Shown: in pieces, positions 33,109 through 41,148 of the stretch
Position numbering within the stretch: the stretch's first letter is position 1
Layout: every line of letters begins with the position of its first letter
Assembly: GCA_029550525.1 (NCBI GenBank)
Contig: JAKPHF010000049.1
Span: forward strand, 1-64,000
Direction of reading: 5' to 3'
DNA from: Planctomycetota bacterium
GTDB lineage: Bacteria > Planctomycetota > Phycisphaerae > UBA1845 > PWPN01
Length of the DNA: 64,000 nt
The notes under the pieces: generated by a model
The model's input: the letters and a program-made list of their open reading frames with translations, nothing else
Databases searched by the model: none
Told to the model about the DNA's origin: nothing
Position numbers and translations under genes: made by a program

Positions 33109-36100
33109 TCACTCGCGGAAGAAGTACAAGTCATCGAACCACGCGGTGTCGTGCCAATTGCGGCCGAATCGGCTGAGGCCGGTTTTTCCGTTGTCCATGC
33201 AACAATCGAGGATGGCCACGCGGGCGCCGTCAGGCACGATCACGTCAGCGAGACGCTGGTCCTGCCAGTGCGTATCGCCGTGCAACGCGGGAGTGGCGGC
33301 CACGGAGATCTCGTGGCCGTCAGCGTCCAGGAAGCGGACGCGGATGTTCGCCTGGGCGTGGAGCGACTCGACGCGCATCCAACCGCCAAAGGTGATGCTT
33401 TCGCCGGGCGTGACGGCAATGGGCCAGGCGGAGAAGCGTCGCGGTTTCTCGCCCCCGCGCAGACGAAGTGAGCGCACGCCGACGTAGGACTGACGCACGG
33501 TCATGCCGCCCAGGTCCATGAGCTTGTCGATGAACACGCGGCCTTCGCCGCCGACCTTGCGGGTCCACCAGAAGTCGCGGTCCCAGCCGTGGTCATCGCG
33601 GAGCTCGACCCACTTCCAGCGGTCGCCGGTCCACTCGGCGGCGGTCCATCCGCCAGTGTCCTCTTCAAGGCTGGGGTTGGTCACGAGATTGATCCGGATC
33701 GGCCGCGAGGCGGGGACCGTATCGACGAGGCAGAATTCGAAGCAGTCCAGGAGCTTGCTGTAAGGCGTGCTGTTCTGCAGGCCGATATCCAGGCCGCCCG
33801 GCCTTCGGGCGGTGACGCTGTAGGTCAGCCGGTGCCGGCCGGCGGACAGTTCGCACGTGCCGTAGGTGTACCAGGCGAAGATCATGCGTTCGTCGTCGAG
33901 AGCGTTGTACTGGGCGACGATGCGGATGTCCTCGGGCACGTACCGGTTAGTTGCCTCTCGCCAAGGCTCATCGTCGATGCGCCAGCGGCCGGGCGAGGCG
34001 GTGGCCAGATAACCCTGGCGGACGCGCAGTGCGTACGTGCCTGCAGTGGGGACGTCGAACTCGTACGTCGCGAAGTAGCCGTCGGGGGCGGGCGGCGGAA
34101 GCTGTGTCGCCAGGCCGAGCATGCCGTTGTTGCTGAGGCCGGCCAAACTGCTGAACGTGTTCAAGTTGAAATTGGAATCGACGAACCGCTCCGCCTCGAT
34201 GCGGATCGTCGATGATGTCGTGACGGCAGGCGAGCTACCCACGACCAGCGGCGGGGCGTCGGCCGGACTGCGGAAGATGGCGGCGGCGCGGCTGCGGGTG
34301 GTGTCGGTCAGGAGACCTTCACGGGCCCAGACCGGCTTGCCCTCGGATTTGGTCAGGACCAGTTCGTCCGGCCAGAGGGTCAGTGCCATCTCGCGTCCAG
34401 GGGGGATGTCGATCGACTGGCCGCCGGCATAGGTTGCGGTGGTGCCCGCCGGGATGTTGCCGACGCCGATCTGCACCGGGCCGAGCGGCTTCGCGGGCAG
34501 CGGATTGCCAGTCGCATCGATTCGCCACGGAGGCAGTTGATCGCCGATCCGCACCGTCTTTTCGACGTCGGGTTTCAGCGCCAGCACAGTCACGCGTTGG
34601 TTGCCGTCACGGAACGCAAACGTTTCGACGTCGCCGACCTGCATCTCGACGCCCAGCATGTCGCGCATGAACGTTTGGTAGTCGTAATGGTGCTTCCTGC
34701 CGTCGAAGACAACACGATCGGGCCGCCAACCGGTCTTGTTTTCCGCGTTCTTGCTGATGATCTGCAGATTGCCGGCGATGAGGTTCCAGACCTTGCCGTC
34801 CTTGTTGGCGGCCACGACGCGGCAATCGCCGGCGGGCTTGAGCACCTGGAACTCGATGCCGTCGTCGTCACGGGCGAACTCAGACGTGTAGTAGGCATCG
34901 ACGGCGGGGATCGCACCAAGGTCCTTGCGATAGCCGAGCCAGGTGGCGCGAGGTTTCTTCGCCAAGTATGCGTTGACCTCGTCCGCCCACCGCAGCGTGG
35001 CGGGGGCGTTCTCCAGGTTGAGGAACATCATGTCGGTGGGGACGTTCAGCTTGAACGTGGGCAGGAGCCACGCCCCGTTGGGCAACTTGCCGGCCGGATC
35101 GACCCACCAGAGGCAATCGGTGTTGAAGTAGTCACGGTGCGGATCGGAGTAGAGCAGTCCCGAGTTGGGCTTCATGAGAGCGGGAAAGCGGTAATAGACG
35201 GTCGGCGTGTAGTCGGCCAGGCGATCGCCGGCGTTCTCCACGATCTTGGCGAACGTGCCCATCCATTCGAGCTGGCGCGGATCGCGGAGCGTGGAGTCTT
35301 CCCAGAAGCGGTCGGCGCCGGGCGAGGGCACCATGTAATAGTGGAAGATGCCCTTGGCACCACCGGCCAGGAGCGAGGTGTACATGGGATACATGGTGCC
35401 CAGCCGGCTGGTGCAGCCGAAGAGTTTGTTGCGCGACAAGGCCTGGTCCTGATGGTTGCCTTCGCCGACCTCGGTGACCAGGAACCACATGGTCTTGGTG
35501 GACTGGCGGCAACTGCTGAACGCAGGGATGCCCATGAAGGCGAGCTGCGGCTCGCCCAGGCCGTAGCTCTCCATGCCCACGCCGTCGTGGCCGCCGGCGA
35601 TGCCCGCATCGTTGATGTGCCAGCGGTCCACGCCGGAAAAGAACTTGAACACGACGGGGACGTCGAAGAGGCTGCTGATAATGTCGGCCACCTCGATGTG
35701 GTAATCGCGGACCTGCACGCTGATCGAGTCGAGAAGGTCGTAGCGATGCTGGCTGGTCGATTGTTCGACGCGAACGATCCGGTTGGTCTGCGTGTGGATG
35801 AGATAATCCCAGGTCGCGCCGGTGGCCGTGTCGCGAATCCCACGGATCGGCAGCAGGTGGCCGGCATCCTCGAACGTTCGGACGTCGTCGGGATTCTCGA
35901 GGCTCCACGCGTCACGGAGTTTTTCGATCGTGCCGTAGCGGGACTTCAGGTAGGCCGCATGACGGGTGCGGAAGGTCTCTTCCGAAGGCACGACTCCGTG
36001 GTTGAAGTTGTTTTCGTTCCAGAAGGCATCGACGATGAAGCGGAAACCCGGCCCCATGCGGAGCTTGCCGTAGAGATCGCGGATGGCCTGGTAGTACTTG

Positions 36101-37239
36101 GTCGTGTCCTCCGACCAGAAGTGCATGTTGGCATTCCACGAATCGGCATAGGCAGAGACGGTGAGGTAGAGCTTGTACTCGCCTGGTTGCAGACCCGCGG
36201 GCACGGGCACGCGAACGACCTGGGCTTCGGCGCCGCGGTCGCGGCCGTCGCCGGTCTTGCGCTCGTCGCGGGCGACCTCGACGGCGCCGCCGGCCACGAC
36301 GTTGCCGGTGGCTGCATGGGCGATCAGATAATAGCCGTCGCGGATCTTGCGGTAGGCGACGTGGATCTTGCCGTTTTCGAGCCACTGATCGTCGTTTTGC
36401 TTTTCGAGCTTGAATTCCTTCTCGCCGGTACGGACGGTGAACGCCAGTTCCTTGCCGCCCATGACCTCGTATGAGTAGCCGTGAGCCTGCAGGCCGGAGA
36501 ACTGCATGCCGTAGCGGATGCCGACCTGGTCCATGTAGTCGATGCACTTTTGCATGTAGGCGATCTTGTCATCGCTCTTGGTCTCCCAGGTGCGGGGCAT
36601 CTGGATGCTGTGGCCAACGTTCCAATAGATGTCACGCACGTTGTTGGCGACCAGCAGATCGATCTGGGCCTTGAACGTGTCGAAGTCGGCATCGGGGATG
36701 AACATTCCGCCGATGGGGATGTACACCTGGCCGTTCCAGAACAGCGTGTGCGACTTGTTGACGTGCCAGCGATGAGGCGTGCCGAACTTGTCCACGAACG
36801 TGCCGGTGTTGATGATGATCGGCAGGGGGGCATCGGCTGCGCCGGCGATGGTGACCGGCTTGGTCGCCACCGTTGGTTCGAGATAGACGCCGCCGATCAA
36901 CTCGTAGCGGCCGCCGGGCAGATCGGCAGGCAGAAGCGTTGTGAACGGACCGAGTTCGGCGGGGCGGCCGGGCTCCAGCGCAACGTTCGGCTCGAACACC
37001 GCCACATGCAACGCCTTGTCACCGTGCATCACGTGCAGGAACAACCGAGGCGATGCGAGTCGCTGCGTGGAGGTGATTCGGAACGACACCCGGGCGGGCT
37101 CGCCGACCTTCAGTTCGCTCGCGACGTTCAGTTCGACCGCGGAGACCGATGGGACGGTTTGCGGATAGTCGGGGATTCTGTACTCGGCAACGCTAACCGT
37201 GGTGAGAACGAGAACAATCGCGACGGACATTCGAGGCAT
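33109..37239 (-). CDS. Secreted large glycoside-hydrolase-like protein
   Basis: 1376 residues from MPRMSVAIVLVLTTVSV, a signal peptide. After an Ig-like region (about 40-140) comes a TIM-barrel part resembling clan GH-A beta-galactosidases. The acid/base Glu is likely E409 (FWNENNFNHG) and the nucleophile E590 (WFLVTEVGEG). A beta-rich region follows. Near residues 1000-1100 is a CBM35/6-like module (IEAERFVD ... GTYALRVRQGY), and the last 160 residues begin with LVTNPSLEEDTGGWT, a CBM_4_9-like jelly roll. It probably degrades a polysaccharide outside the cell. The start has no obvious competitor; an upstream frame to 37293 lacks a signal. Confidence 0.78.
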   Translation of the reverse strand: MPRMSVAIVLVLTTVSVAEYRIPDYPQTVPSVSAVELNVASELKVGEPARVSFRITSTQRLASPRLFLHVMHGDKALHVAVFEPNVALEPGRPAELGPFTTLLPADLPGGRYELIGGVYLEPTVATKPVTIAGAADAPLPIIINTGTFVDKFGTPHRWHVNKSHTLFWNGQVYIPIGGMFIPDADFDTFKAQIDLLVANNVRDIYWNVGHSIQMPRTWETKSDDKIAYMQKCIDYMDQVGIRYGMQFSGLQAHGYSYEVMGGKELAFTVRTGEKEFKLEKQNDDQWLENGKIHVAYRKIRDGYYLIAHAATGNVVAGGAVEVARDERKTGDGRDRGAEAQVVRVPVPAGLQPGEYKLYLTVSAYADSWNANMHFWSEDTTKYYQAIRDLYGKLRMGPGFRFIVDAFWNENNFNHGVVPSEETFRTRHAAYLKSRYGTIEKLRDAWSLENPDDVRTFEDAGHLLPIRGIRDTATGATWDYLIHTQTNRIVRVEQSTSQHRYDLLDSISVQVRDYHIEVADIISSLFDVPVVFKFFSGVDRWHINDAGIAGGHDGVGMESYGLGEPQLAFMGIPAFSSCRQSTKTMWFLVTEVGEGNHQDQALSRNKLFGCTSRLGTMYPMYTSLLAGGAKGIFHYYMVPSPGADRFWEDSTLRDPRQLEWMGTFAKIVENAGDRLADYTPTVYYRFPALMKPNSGLLYSDPHRDYFNTDCLWWVDPAGKLPNGAWLLPTFKLNVPTDMMFLNLENAPATLRWADEVNAYLAKKPRATWLGYRKDLGAIPAVDAYYTSEFARDDDGIEFQVLKPAGDCRVVAANKDGKVWNLIAGNLQIISKNAENKTGWRPDRVVFDGRKHHYDYQTFMRDMLGVEMQVGDVETFAFRDGNQRVTVLALKPDVEKTVRIGDQLPPWRIDATGNPLPAKPLGPVQIGVGNIPAGTTATYAGGQSIDIPPGREMALTLWPDELVLTKSEGKPVWAREGLLTDTTRSRAAAIFRSPADAPPLVVGSSPAVTTSSTIRIEAERFVDSNFNLNTFSSLAGLSNNGMLGLATQLPPPAPDGYFATYEFDVPTAGTYALRVRQGYLATASPGRWRIDDEPWREATNRYVPEDIRIVAQYNALDDERMIFAWYTYGTCELSAGRHRLTYSVTARRPGGLDIGLQNSTPYSKLLDCFEFCLVDTVPASRPIRINLVTNPSLEEDTGGWTAAEWTGDRWKWVELRDDHGWDRDFWWTRKVGGEGRVFIDKLMDLGGMTVRQSYVGVRSLRLRGGEKPRRFSAWPIAVTPGESITFGGWMRVESLHAQANIRVRFLDADGHEISVAATPALHGDTHWQDQRLADVIVPDGARVAILDCCMDNGKTGLSRFGRNWHDTAWFDDLYFFRE

Positions 37240-37801
37240 TCGATCACTCCTGACACGAGGCAAGAACGCGATGTTAAAGGGCGAATCCAACATGGTCCAA
37301 TGGTCTGTTGGTGTGGTTTACGGTTTCGCGATTTAATGGACCACGGATCACACGGTGGCGAGAACTTCGAATTTTCGACGCGCGCTGTGGTGCACGCGCC
37401 GACGTGCCCAGTGCAGGCAAGATGCCCGCACCACAATGCTGTCATCTACACGCCAACCGTTCGGAAAACGCTTCCGGCTGTAACGGAAGCCTCGCTCGTT
37501 TTCTTCTGCCCCGCATGGGGCAGCGGTTAGTAGGCGGGCGGCGTAAGCGCCCGGTTGACAACCGAAGGCGATGCGGTTCGTCATCTTCTTCATGGAGCCC
37601 CGACAGGGGCGACAGATGCAACGCAGCGCGGCGCCCAAACGCGGCTGATGTCGCCGGGCAGTGCGTCGGAGAGTCGCTTGCGTTGCCCGCAGAACTGTCG
37701 CCCTGTTTGGGGATGACCATCGTCTGCTCACGATGAACGGGGCTGACGCTCCCACCTATTGACTACGGCCCGCATGCGGGCCGATTCACAGGCAAGCGCC
37801 G
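37240..37801. other. Repeat-rich intergenic region
   Basis: No gene was found in this 560-bp stretch. It contains a full GTGGTGCACGC-type repeat (37386-37436), GCCCCgcatGGGGC (37508-37521), GCCCCgacaGGGGC (near 37597-37610) and an 18-bp perfect palindrome CGGCCCGCATGCGGGCCG (37766-37783), 18 bp upstream of a promoter. These are dispersed palindromes of several families. Confidence 0.55.
37386..37436. repeat. GTGGTGCACGC-type double-hairpin repeat
   Basis: The ends TGTGGTGC and GCACCACA are inverted repeats. Inside are two smaller inverted repeats (GCACGC/GTGC and GCAGGCaagatGCCCGC). The same layout is found at 39911-39965 and, as a half copy, at 28686. Confidence 0.6.
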
Positions 37802-37830
37802 TTGACGCGTGTGTGGTGGCGGCTTACAAT
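37802..37830 (+). promoter_or_regulatory. Sigma70-like promoter, probably for a leaderless mRNA
   Basis: TTGACG (37802-37807), 17-nt spacer, TACAAT (37825-37830): five of six matches in each box with ideal spacing. The -10 ends 7 nt before the ATG at 37838, and no Shine-Dalgarno sequence can fit between, so translation probably starts at the 5' end of the mRNA. Confidence 0.65.
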
Positions 37831-37837
37831 CGTCATC

Positions 37838-38344
37838 ATGGAAAAGCTCTGGAGAATGGTGGCGGTCATGTGCATCGTGTGCCAGAGCACACTGCCTGCC
37901 TTCTCCTGCCCATGCCCCAATTCGAAGCCCGGCCGAGTGCGCGCCGCATGTGCGATGCGCCCGCCGGCCAAGGCGGCTCAGCCGGCTGACGTGGCATCTG
38001 CCAAACCCAAATGTGCTCGATGCCCTCGGGCCAAGGGCTGTGCATCGAAGAAAAAGGCTCAGATTGCCCGCTCTTTGCCGGCGTCGGCCTCGCCGGCGGC
38101 TTGCTCCATGCCCGAGCGCAAGTGCGAGGCTTGCCCCTATCGGCAAGCCAAGAATGAGCCGGCTCGGCCTTATATTCCGACCGATAGCGGCCGGGATCAG
38201 GTGGTGACATCGGTTCAGCCGATTGCCACCGTGGTGCCTGACTTGGCCGAACATGCCACCATTAGCCTGCTTGATTGGCAAGACTACGCCTCAACCAGCT
38301 CGCATAGCGAGCGTCAGGCTCAGATCATGTGCTGGCTGAAATGA
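37838..38344 (+). CDS. Secreted Cys-rich protein of unknown function
   Basis: 168 residues from MEKLWRMVAVMCIVCQSTLPAFS, a likely signal peptide. An open extension upstream overlaps the promoter and is not used. The mature part has cysteine clusters CPCPN, CARCPRAKGC and KCEACPYRQ in a Lys/Ala/Pro-rich background, then a Cys-poor C-terminal third. CxxC and CPxC patterns suggest metal binding or disulfides, but I recognise no domain. It is followed at 195 bp by a far more Cys-rich secreted protein on the same strand. The promoter at 37802 predicts a leaderless mRNA. Confidence 0.65.
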   Translation: MEKLWRMVAVMCIVCQSTLPAFSCPCPNSKPGRVRAACAMRPPAKAAQPADVASAKPKCARCPRAKGCASKKKAQIARSLPASASPAACSMPERKCEACPYRQAKNEPARPYIPTDSGRDQVVTSVQPIATVVPDLAEHATISLLDWQDYASTSSHSERQAQIMCWLK

Positions 38345-38538
38345 GATGCCCTCCCGATGCGCTACCCTTGCGCGCATCGCAGACCATCGTCAGCTTGTTA
38401 TTCATCGAGTCAGTGTGATTCAGATTGGTACGGTGAGTCCGTCCTGAGCGGCGTCGCTTCATGACGCGCCGGTCAGGATCGCGCGGCGGCTTTGCGCTCG
38501 CTCGCGTCCGGACATGACGCACAATGCGAGAGGAAAAC

Positions 38539-39900
38539 ATGATCAACAGACGATTCGTCAAGCATACCGTGATTGCCGCGCTGGCGGCCGGTGTGGCGCT
38601 GCTGATTCCGTCGTTCGCTCTGGCTATTGCGCCAATCGACGGCCTGGCCGCGGTTGGGCCGGAAACGTGGTTGCCCTACCCGCCCGTACGGGCCAGTCTG
38701 GCGGCGGCCAGCTGCGACAAACAGGGTGGATGTGGCGAGGCGTGCGGCTCGAGCAAGTCTTGCGCCACGGCTGAAGCAGGTTGCGGCGGCTCGTGCGCGA
38801 CGGGACAGGCTCAAGCCGACAAGCAGGCTGCCAGGGGATGTGGCTCCGGGTGCGGATCCTCATGCAGCAAGTCTCAGAAGAACGCCGCCGGTTGTGGCGA
38901 CGGCTGCTCGGGCGACTGTGGTAAGAAGGCCGGCGGTTGCTCTGGTAGTTGTGGCAAGAATGTCGGTGGTTGTTCGAGCGACGGCGGCAAGAAGTGCGGC
39001 CAACAGTGCGGAGGCAAGGCCGACCGCAAGGCGGGTTGCGGCGGTGCAGCCTGTGACGGCGGCTGCAGCGGCAGCTGTGGGAAAGGCGGCTGCTCGGGTG
39101 ACGACGGCAAGAAGGGCTGCGGCAAGCACTGTGCAAGCAAGAGCGGTGAGGGTTGCGGTCAGTGCGGCGTGAAGGGCGCCGCCGGCTGCGGCGACAAGCG
39201 CGCCGGTCAATGCGGTGGTGGTTGCGGCAGCAAGAAAGCTAGTGGCTGCGGCGGCGATTGTGGCAACAAGCAGGCTCGCGGTTGCGGCGGTGATTGCGGC
39301 GGCAAGTCGGCTCAGTCGTGCGGCCATGCCGGCGGGTGCGGATCGCATCATGGCAAGCAGGGCGGCTGCGGGCAGAAGGCGGCCCGCCAAGCGAGCTGCG
39401 GCGGCTCCTGCGGGAAGGTCGGTTGCGGCGGCAACTGCGGCAGCGGCAAGTGCGGCAGCAAGTGCGGCCACGGCGCGAAGGGCGGTTGTGGCGGCGATTG
39501 TGGGAAAGGCGGTTGCTCGGGTGACGGCGGCCGGAAGAGCTGCGGGCAGCAGTGCGCGAGCAAGAGCGGCGACGGCTGTGGTCAGTGCGGAGAGAGCTGC
39601 TGCGGCCAGTGCGGCGTGAAGACTGTCAGCCGTTGCGGTGGCGCTTGCAGCGGCAAGCAAGCTCGCGGTTGTGGCGGCCATTGTGGCAGCAAGCAAGCTG
39701 GCGGTTGCGGGGCCGGCTGTGGCGGCAAGCAGACTGGTTGCGGCAGCGGTGGCGCTAGCAAGCAAGATGGCGATTGCGGGGCCGGCTGTGGCGGCAAGGC
39801 CCAACGCTCCAGCTGCGGACACGGCAGCGCTTGCGGTCATGCCGGCCGGCCAGCCCAGGCTCGCGGCTGCGGCGGGGCGCACGGCGGTTGCGGCCACTGA
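38539..39900 (+). CDS. Extremely Cys/Gly-rich secreted repeat protein
   Basis: 453 residues from MINRRFVKHTVIAALAAG with AGAGGA five bases upstream. Residues 1-30 are a signal peptide (VALLIPSFALA). From about residue 60 to the end the protein is irregular repeats such as GCGGDCG, GCSGSCGK, KGGCSGDDGKK and CGQQC. I count about 64 cysteines in 390 residues, nearly all in C-x2/3-C spacing and separated by Gly, Lys, Ser and Gln. Related blocks recur (GKGGCSGDDGKKGCGKHC, and again later with GDGGRKSCGQQC), which indicates internal duplication. It may bind metals or form disulfide-linked surface material. No known family is recognised. A smaller Cys-rich protein precedes it. Confidence 0.75.
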   Translation: MINRRFVKHTVIAALAAGVALLIPSFALAIAPIDGLAAVGPETWLPYPPVRASLAAASCDKQGGCGEACGSSKSCATAEAGCGGSCATGQAQADKQAARGCGSGCGSSCSKSQKNAAGCGDGCSGDCGKKAGGCSGSCGKNVGGCSSDGGKKCGQQCGGKADRKAGCGGAACDGGCSGSCGKGGCSGDDGKKGCGKHCASKSGEGCGQCGVKGAAGCGDKRAGQCGGGCGSKKASGCGGDCGNKQARGCGGDCGGKSAQSCGHAGGCGSHHGKQGGCGQKAARQASCGGSCGKVGCGGNCGSGKCGSKCGHGAKGGCGGDCGKGGCSGDGGRKSCGQQCASKSGDGCGQCGESCCGQCGVKTVSRCGGACSGKQARGCGGHCGSKQAGGCGAGCGGKQTGCGSGGASKQDGDCGAGCGGKAQRSSCGHGSACGHAGRPAQARGCGGAHGGCGH

Positions 39901-39910
39901 TCGTTGACTT

Positions 39911-39965
39911 GTTGTGATGCACGCTTCCGGCGTGCGCATTGCAGGCAAGATGCCTGCACCACAAC
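39911..39965. repeat. GTGGTGCACGC-type double-hairpin repeat
   Basis: Outer arms GTTGTG and CACAAC, inner hairpins GCACGCttccgGCGTGC and GCAGGCaagatGCCTGC. It forms a cloverleaf-like palindrome just after the Cys-rich gene. The most complete copy of the family in the window. Confidence 0.65.
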
Positions 39966-39975
39966 GCGGCAGAAG

Positions 39976-40009
39976 CGGGCCGGGAGTGCGCTTGCGCGCT
40001 TCCGGCCCG
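39976..40009. terminator. Terminator-like GC-rich hairpin
   Basis: CGGGCCGG (39976-39983) pairs with CCGGCCCG (40002-40009), with inner GCGC/GCGC and a TTGC loop. It lies between the converging Cys-rich gene and the racemase gene. Only two T residues follow, so termination is uncertain. Confidence 0.4.
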
Positions 40010-40049
40010 TTGTCATCAGCGTGGATGAACGTTCAGCGTGGATGTCCGG

Positions 40050-40769
40050 TCAGCCAGGCATGGCGGGCGCGGGTTCGGTACGCAGTGCCCACTCAGCGGC
40101 CGTCTCCGCATGGATGACCGTGGTATCGAAGATGGGCAGAGGGCTGTGTTCCTGGCCCAGGAGCAGGCAGAGTTCCGTGCAGCCGAGAATGATACCTTCC
40201 GCGCCGTCTTCGGCCATCCGGGCGATCATGGATTGCAGGCGAGTCCGTGACTCGTCCCGAACGATGCCCCGGCACAGTTCGTCGAAGATGATCTCATGGA
40301 CGACCGCTCGATCCGTGGCAGGGGGCGTCAGCACGTTCAGGCCGTGCCGGCCGATCAGGCGACCCACGTAGAAGTCGTCCTCCATGGTGAAACGGGTGGC
40401 GAGCAGGCCGATTTTGCTGAGGCCGGCCGACTTGATGCGCTCGGCCGTGGGATCGGCGATGTGGATCATGGGAATCCCGATCGCGGCGGAGACGGCGTCG
40501 AACATCTTGTGCATGGTGTTGGTGCAGATGACGGCGACGTCCGCGCCGGCACGTTCGAGAGCGGCGGCAGCGTCGATCATGCGTTCGGTCGCCCGTTGCC
40601 AGTCGCCCTCGCGCTGCAATCGCACGATCTCGTCGAAATCGAACGACCAGAGGATGCATCGGGCCGAGTGCAATCCGCCCAGCCGGTTTCGCACCACGGT
40701 GTTGACGATTTTGTAATACAGAATGGTCGATTCCCAGCTCATGCCGCCGATCAGGCCGATGCTTCTCAT
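40050..40769 (-). CDS. Aspartate/glutamate racemase-family protein
   Basis: 239 residues with a GGGGGAG site. The family motifs are clear: N-terminal IGLIGGMSWEST, the first catalytic Cys in VAVICTNTMHK, and the second in GIILGCTELCLLL. These cofactor-independent racemases interconvert D- and L-amino acids (YgeA-type broad range). The C-terminal DTTVIHAETAAEWAL is also typical. It is convergent with the Cys-rich gene and stands alone. Confidence 0.9.
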   Translation of the reverse strand: MRSIGLIGGMSWESTILYYKIVNTVVRNRLGGLHSARCILWSFDFDEIVRLQREGDWQRATERMIDAAAALERAGADVAVICTNTMHKMFDAVSAAIGIPMIHIADPTAERIKSAGLSKIGLLATRFTMEDDFYVGRLIGRHGLNVLTPPATDRAVVHEIIFDELCRGIVRDESRTRLQSMIARMAEDGAEGIILGCTELCLLLGQEHSPLPIFDTTVIHAETAAEWALRTEPAPAMPG

Positions 40770-41148
40770 TGAGGTCGCTCCCCCGGGTTAACCATGCCGG
40801 CGTCTGCCGGCGTTCATGAAGGCCACCATTATGCGCAGACGAGGGCAACTTTCTAGACAAGTCAATGGGGAAAGTGAATTGGCTTCGCGGCGTGCATGGA
40901 TGCGGGCGGTGGCTCTGAGAGCTTTTCTGCGGGTCCAATGTGGGACCGCCCTCGCCTGCCGCTCGTGCGATGTGTGTTTCGTGCCGCCCGCCGGTCCTGG
41001 CAGGCACAAAGTCGGTACGGTATATTGGCGCGATGTTCCAAGCGGCGCGGGCAGGGGCTGCTTCTCGGCCCCGTGTGGCGGACTCTGAGGATGAGTTCGT
41101 CCTGGGACGCAGGAGCGTGGCAAGAGACGAGATCCACGGGCAGAGCTC
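40770..41148. other. Divergent intergenic region before the six-gene operon
   Basis: 379 bp without a convincing gene. A TATATT box at 41021-41026 is a possible -10 for the downstream operon, but its -35 is poor. No repeats of the dispersed families were noticed here. Confidence 0.3.

Noticed and set aside
34537-36474. 645-codon plus-strand frame opposite the glycosidase-like gene
   Set aside because: No domain or start signal, and the minus-strand gene has signal peptide, catalytic Glu motifs and carbohydrate-binding parts.
38539-39900. CRISPR-like reading of the repeated DNA in the Cys-rich gene
   Set aside because: Repeats are irregular, coding and of varied length, without uniform spacers. 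No cas genes are in the window.
38860-39948. 362-codon minus-strand frame rich in Ala/Thr opposite the Cys-rich gene
   Set aside because: It is the antisense shadow of the Gly/Cys repeats; no ribosome-binding site or domain, and the plus-strand frame has a signal peptide and good start.
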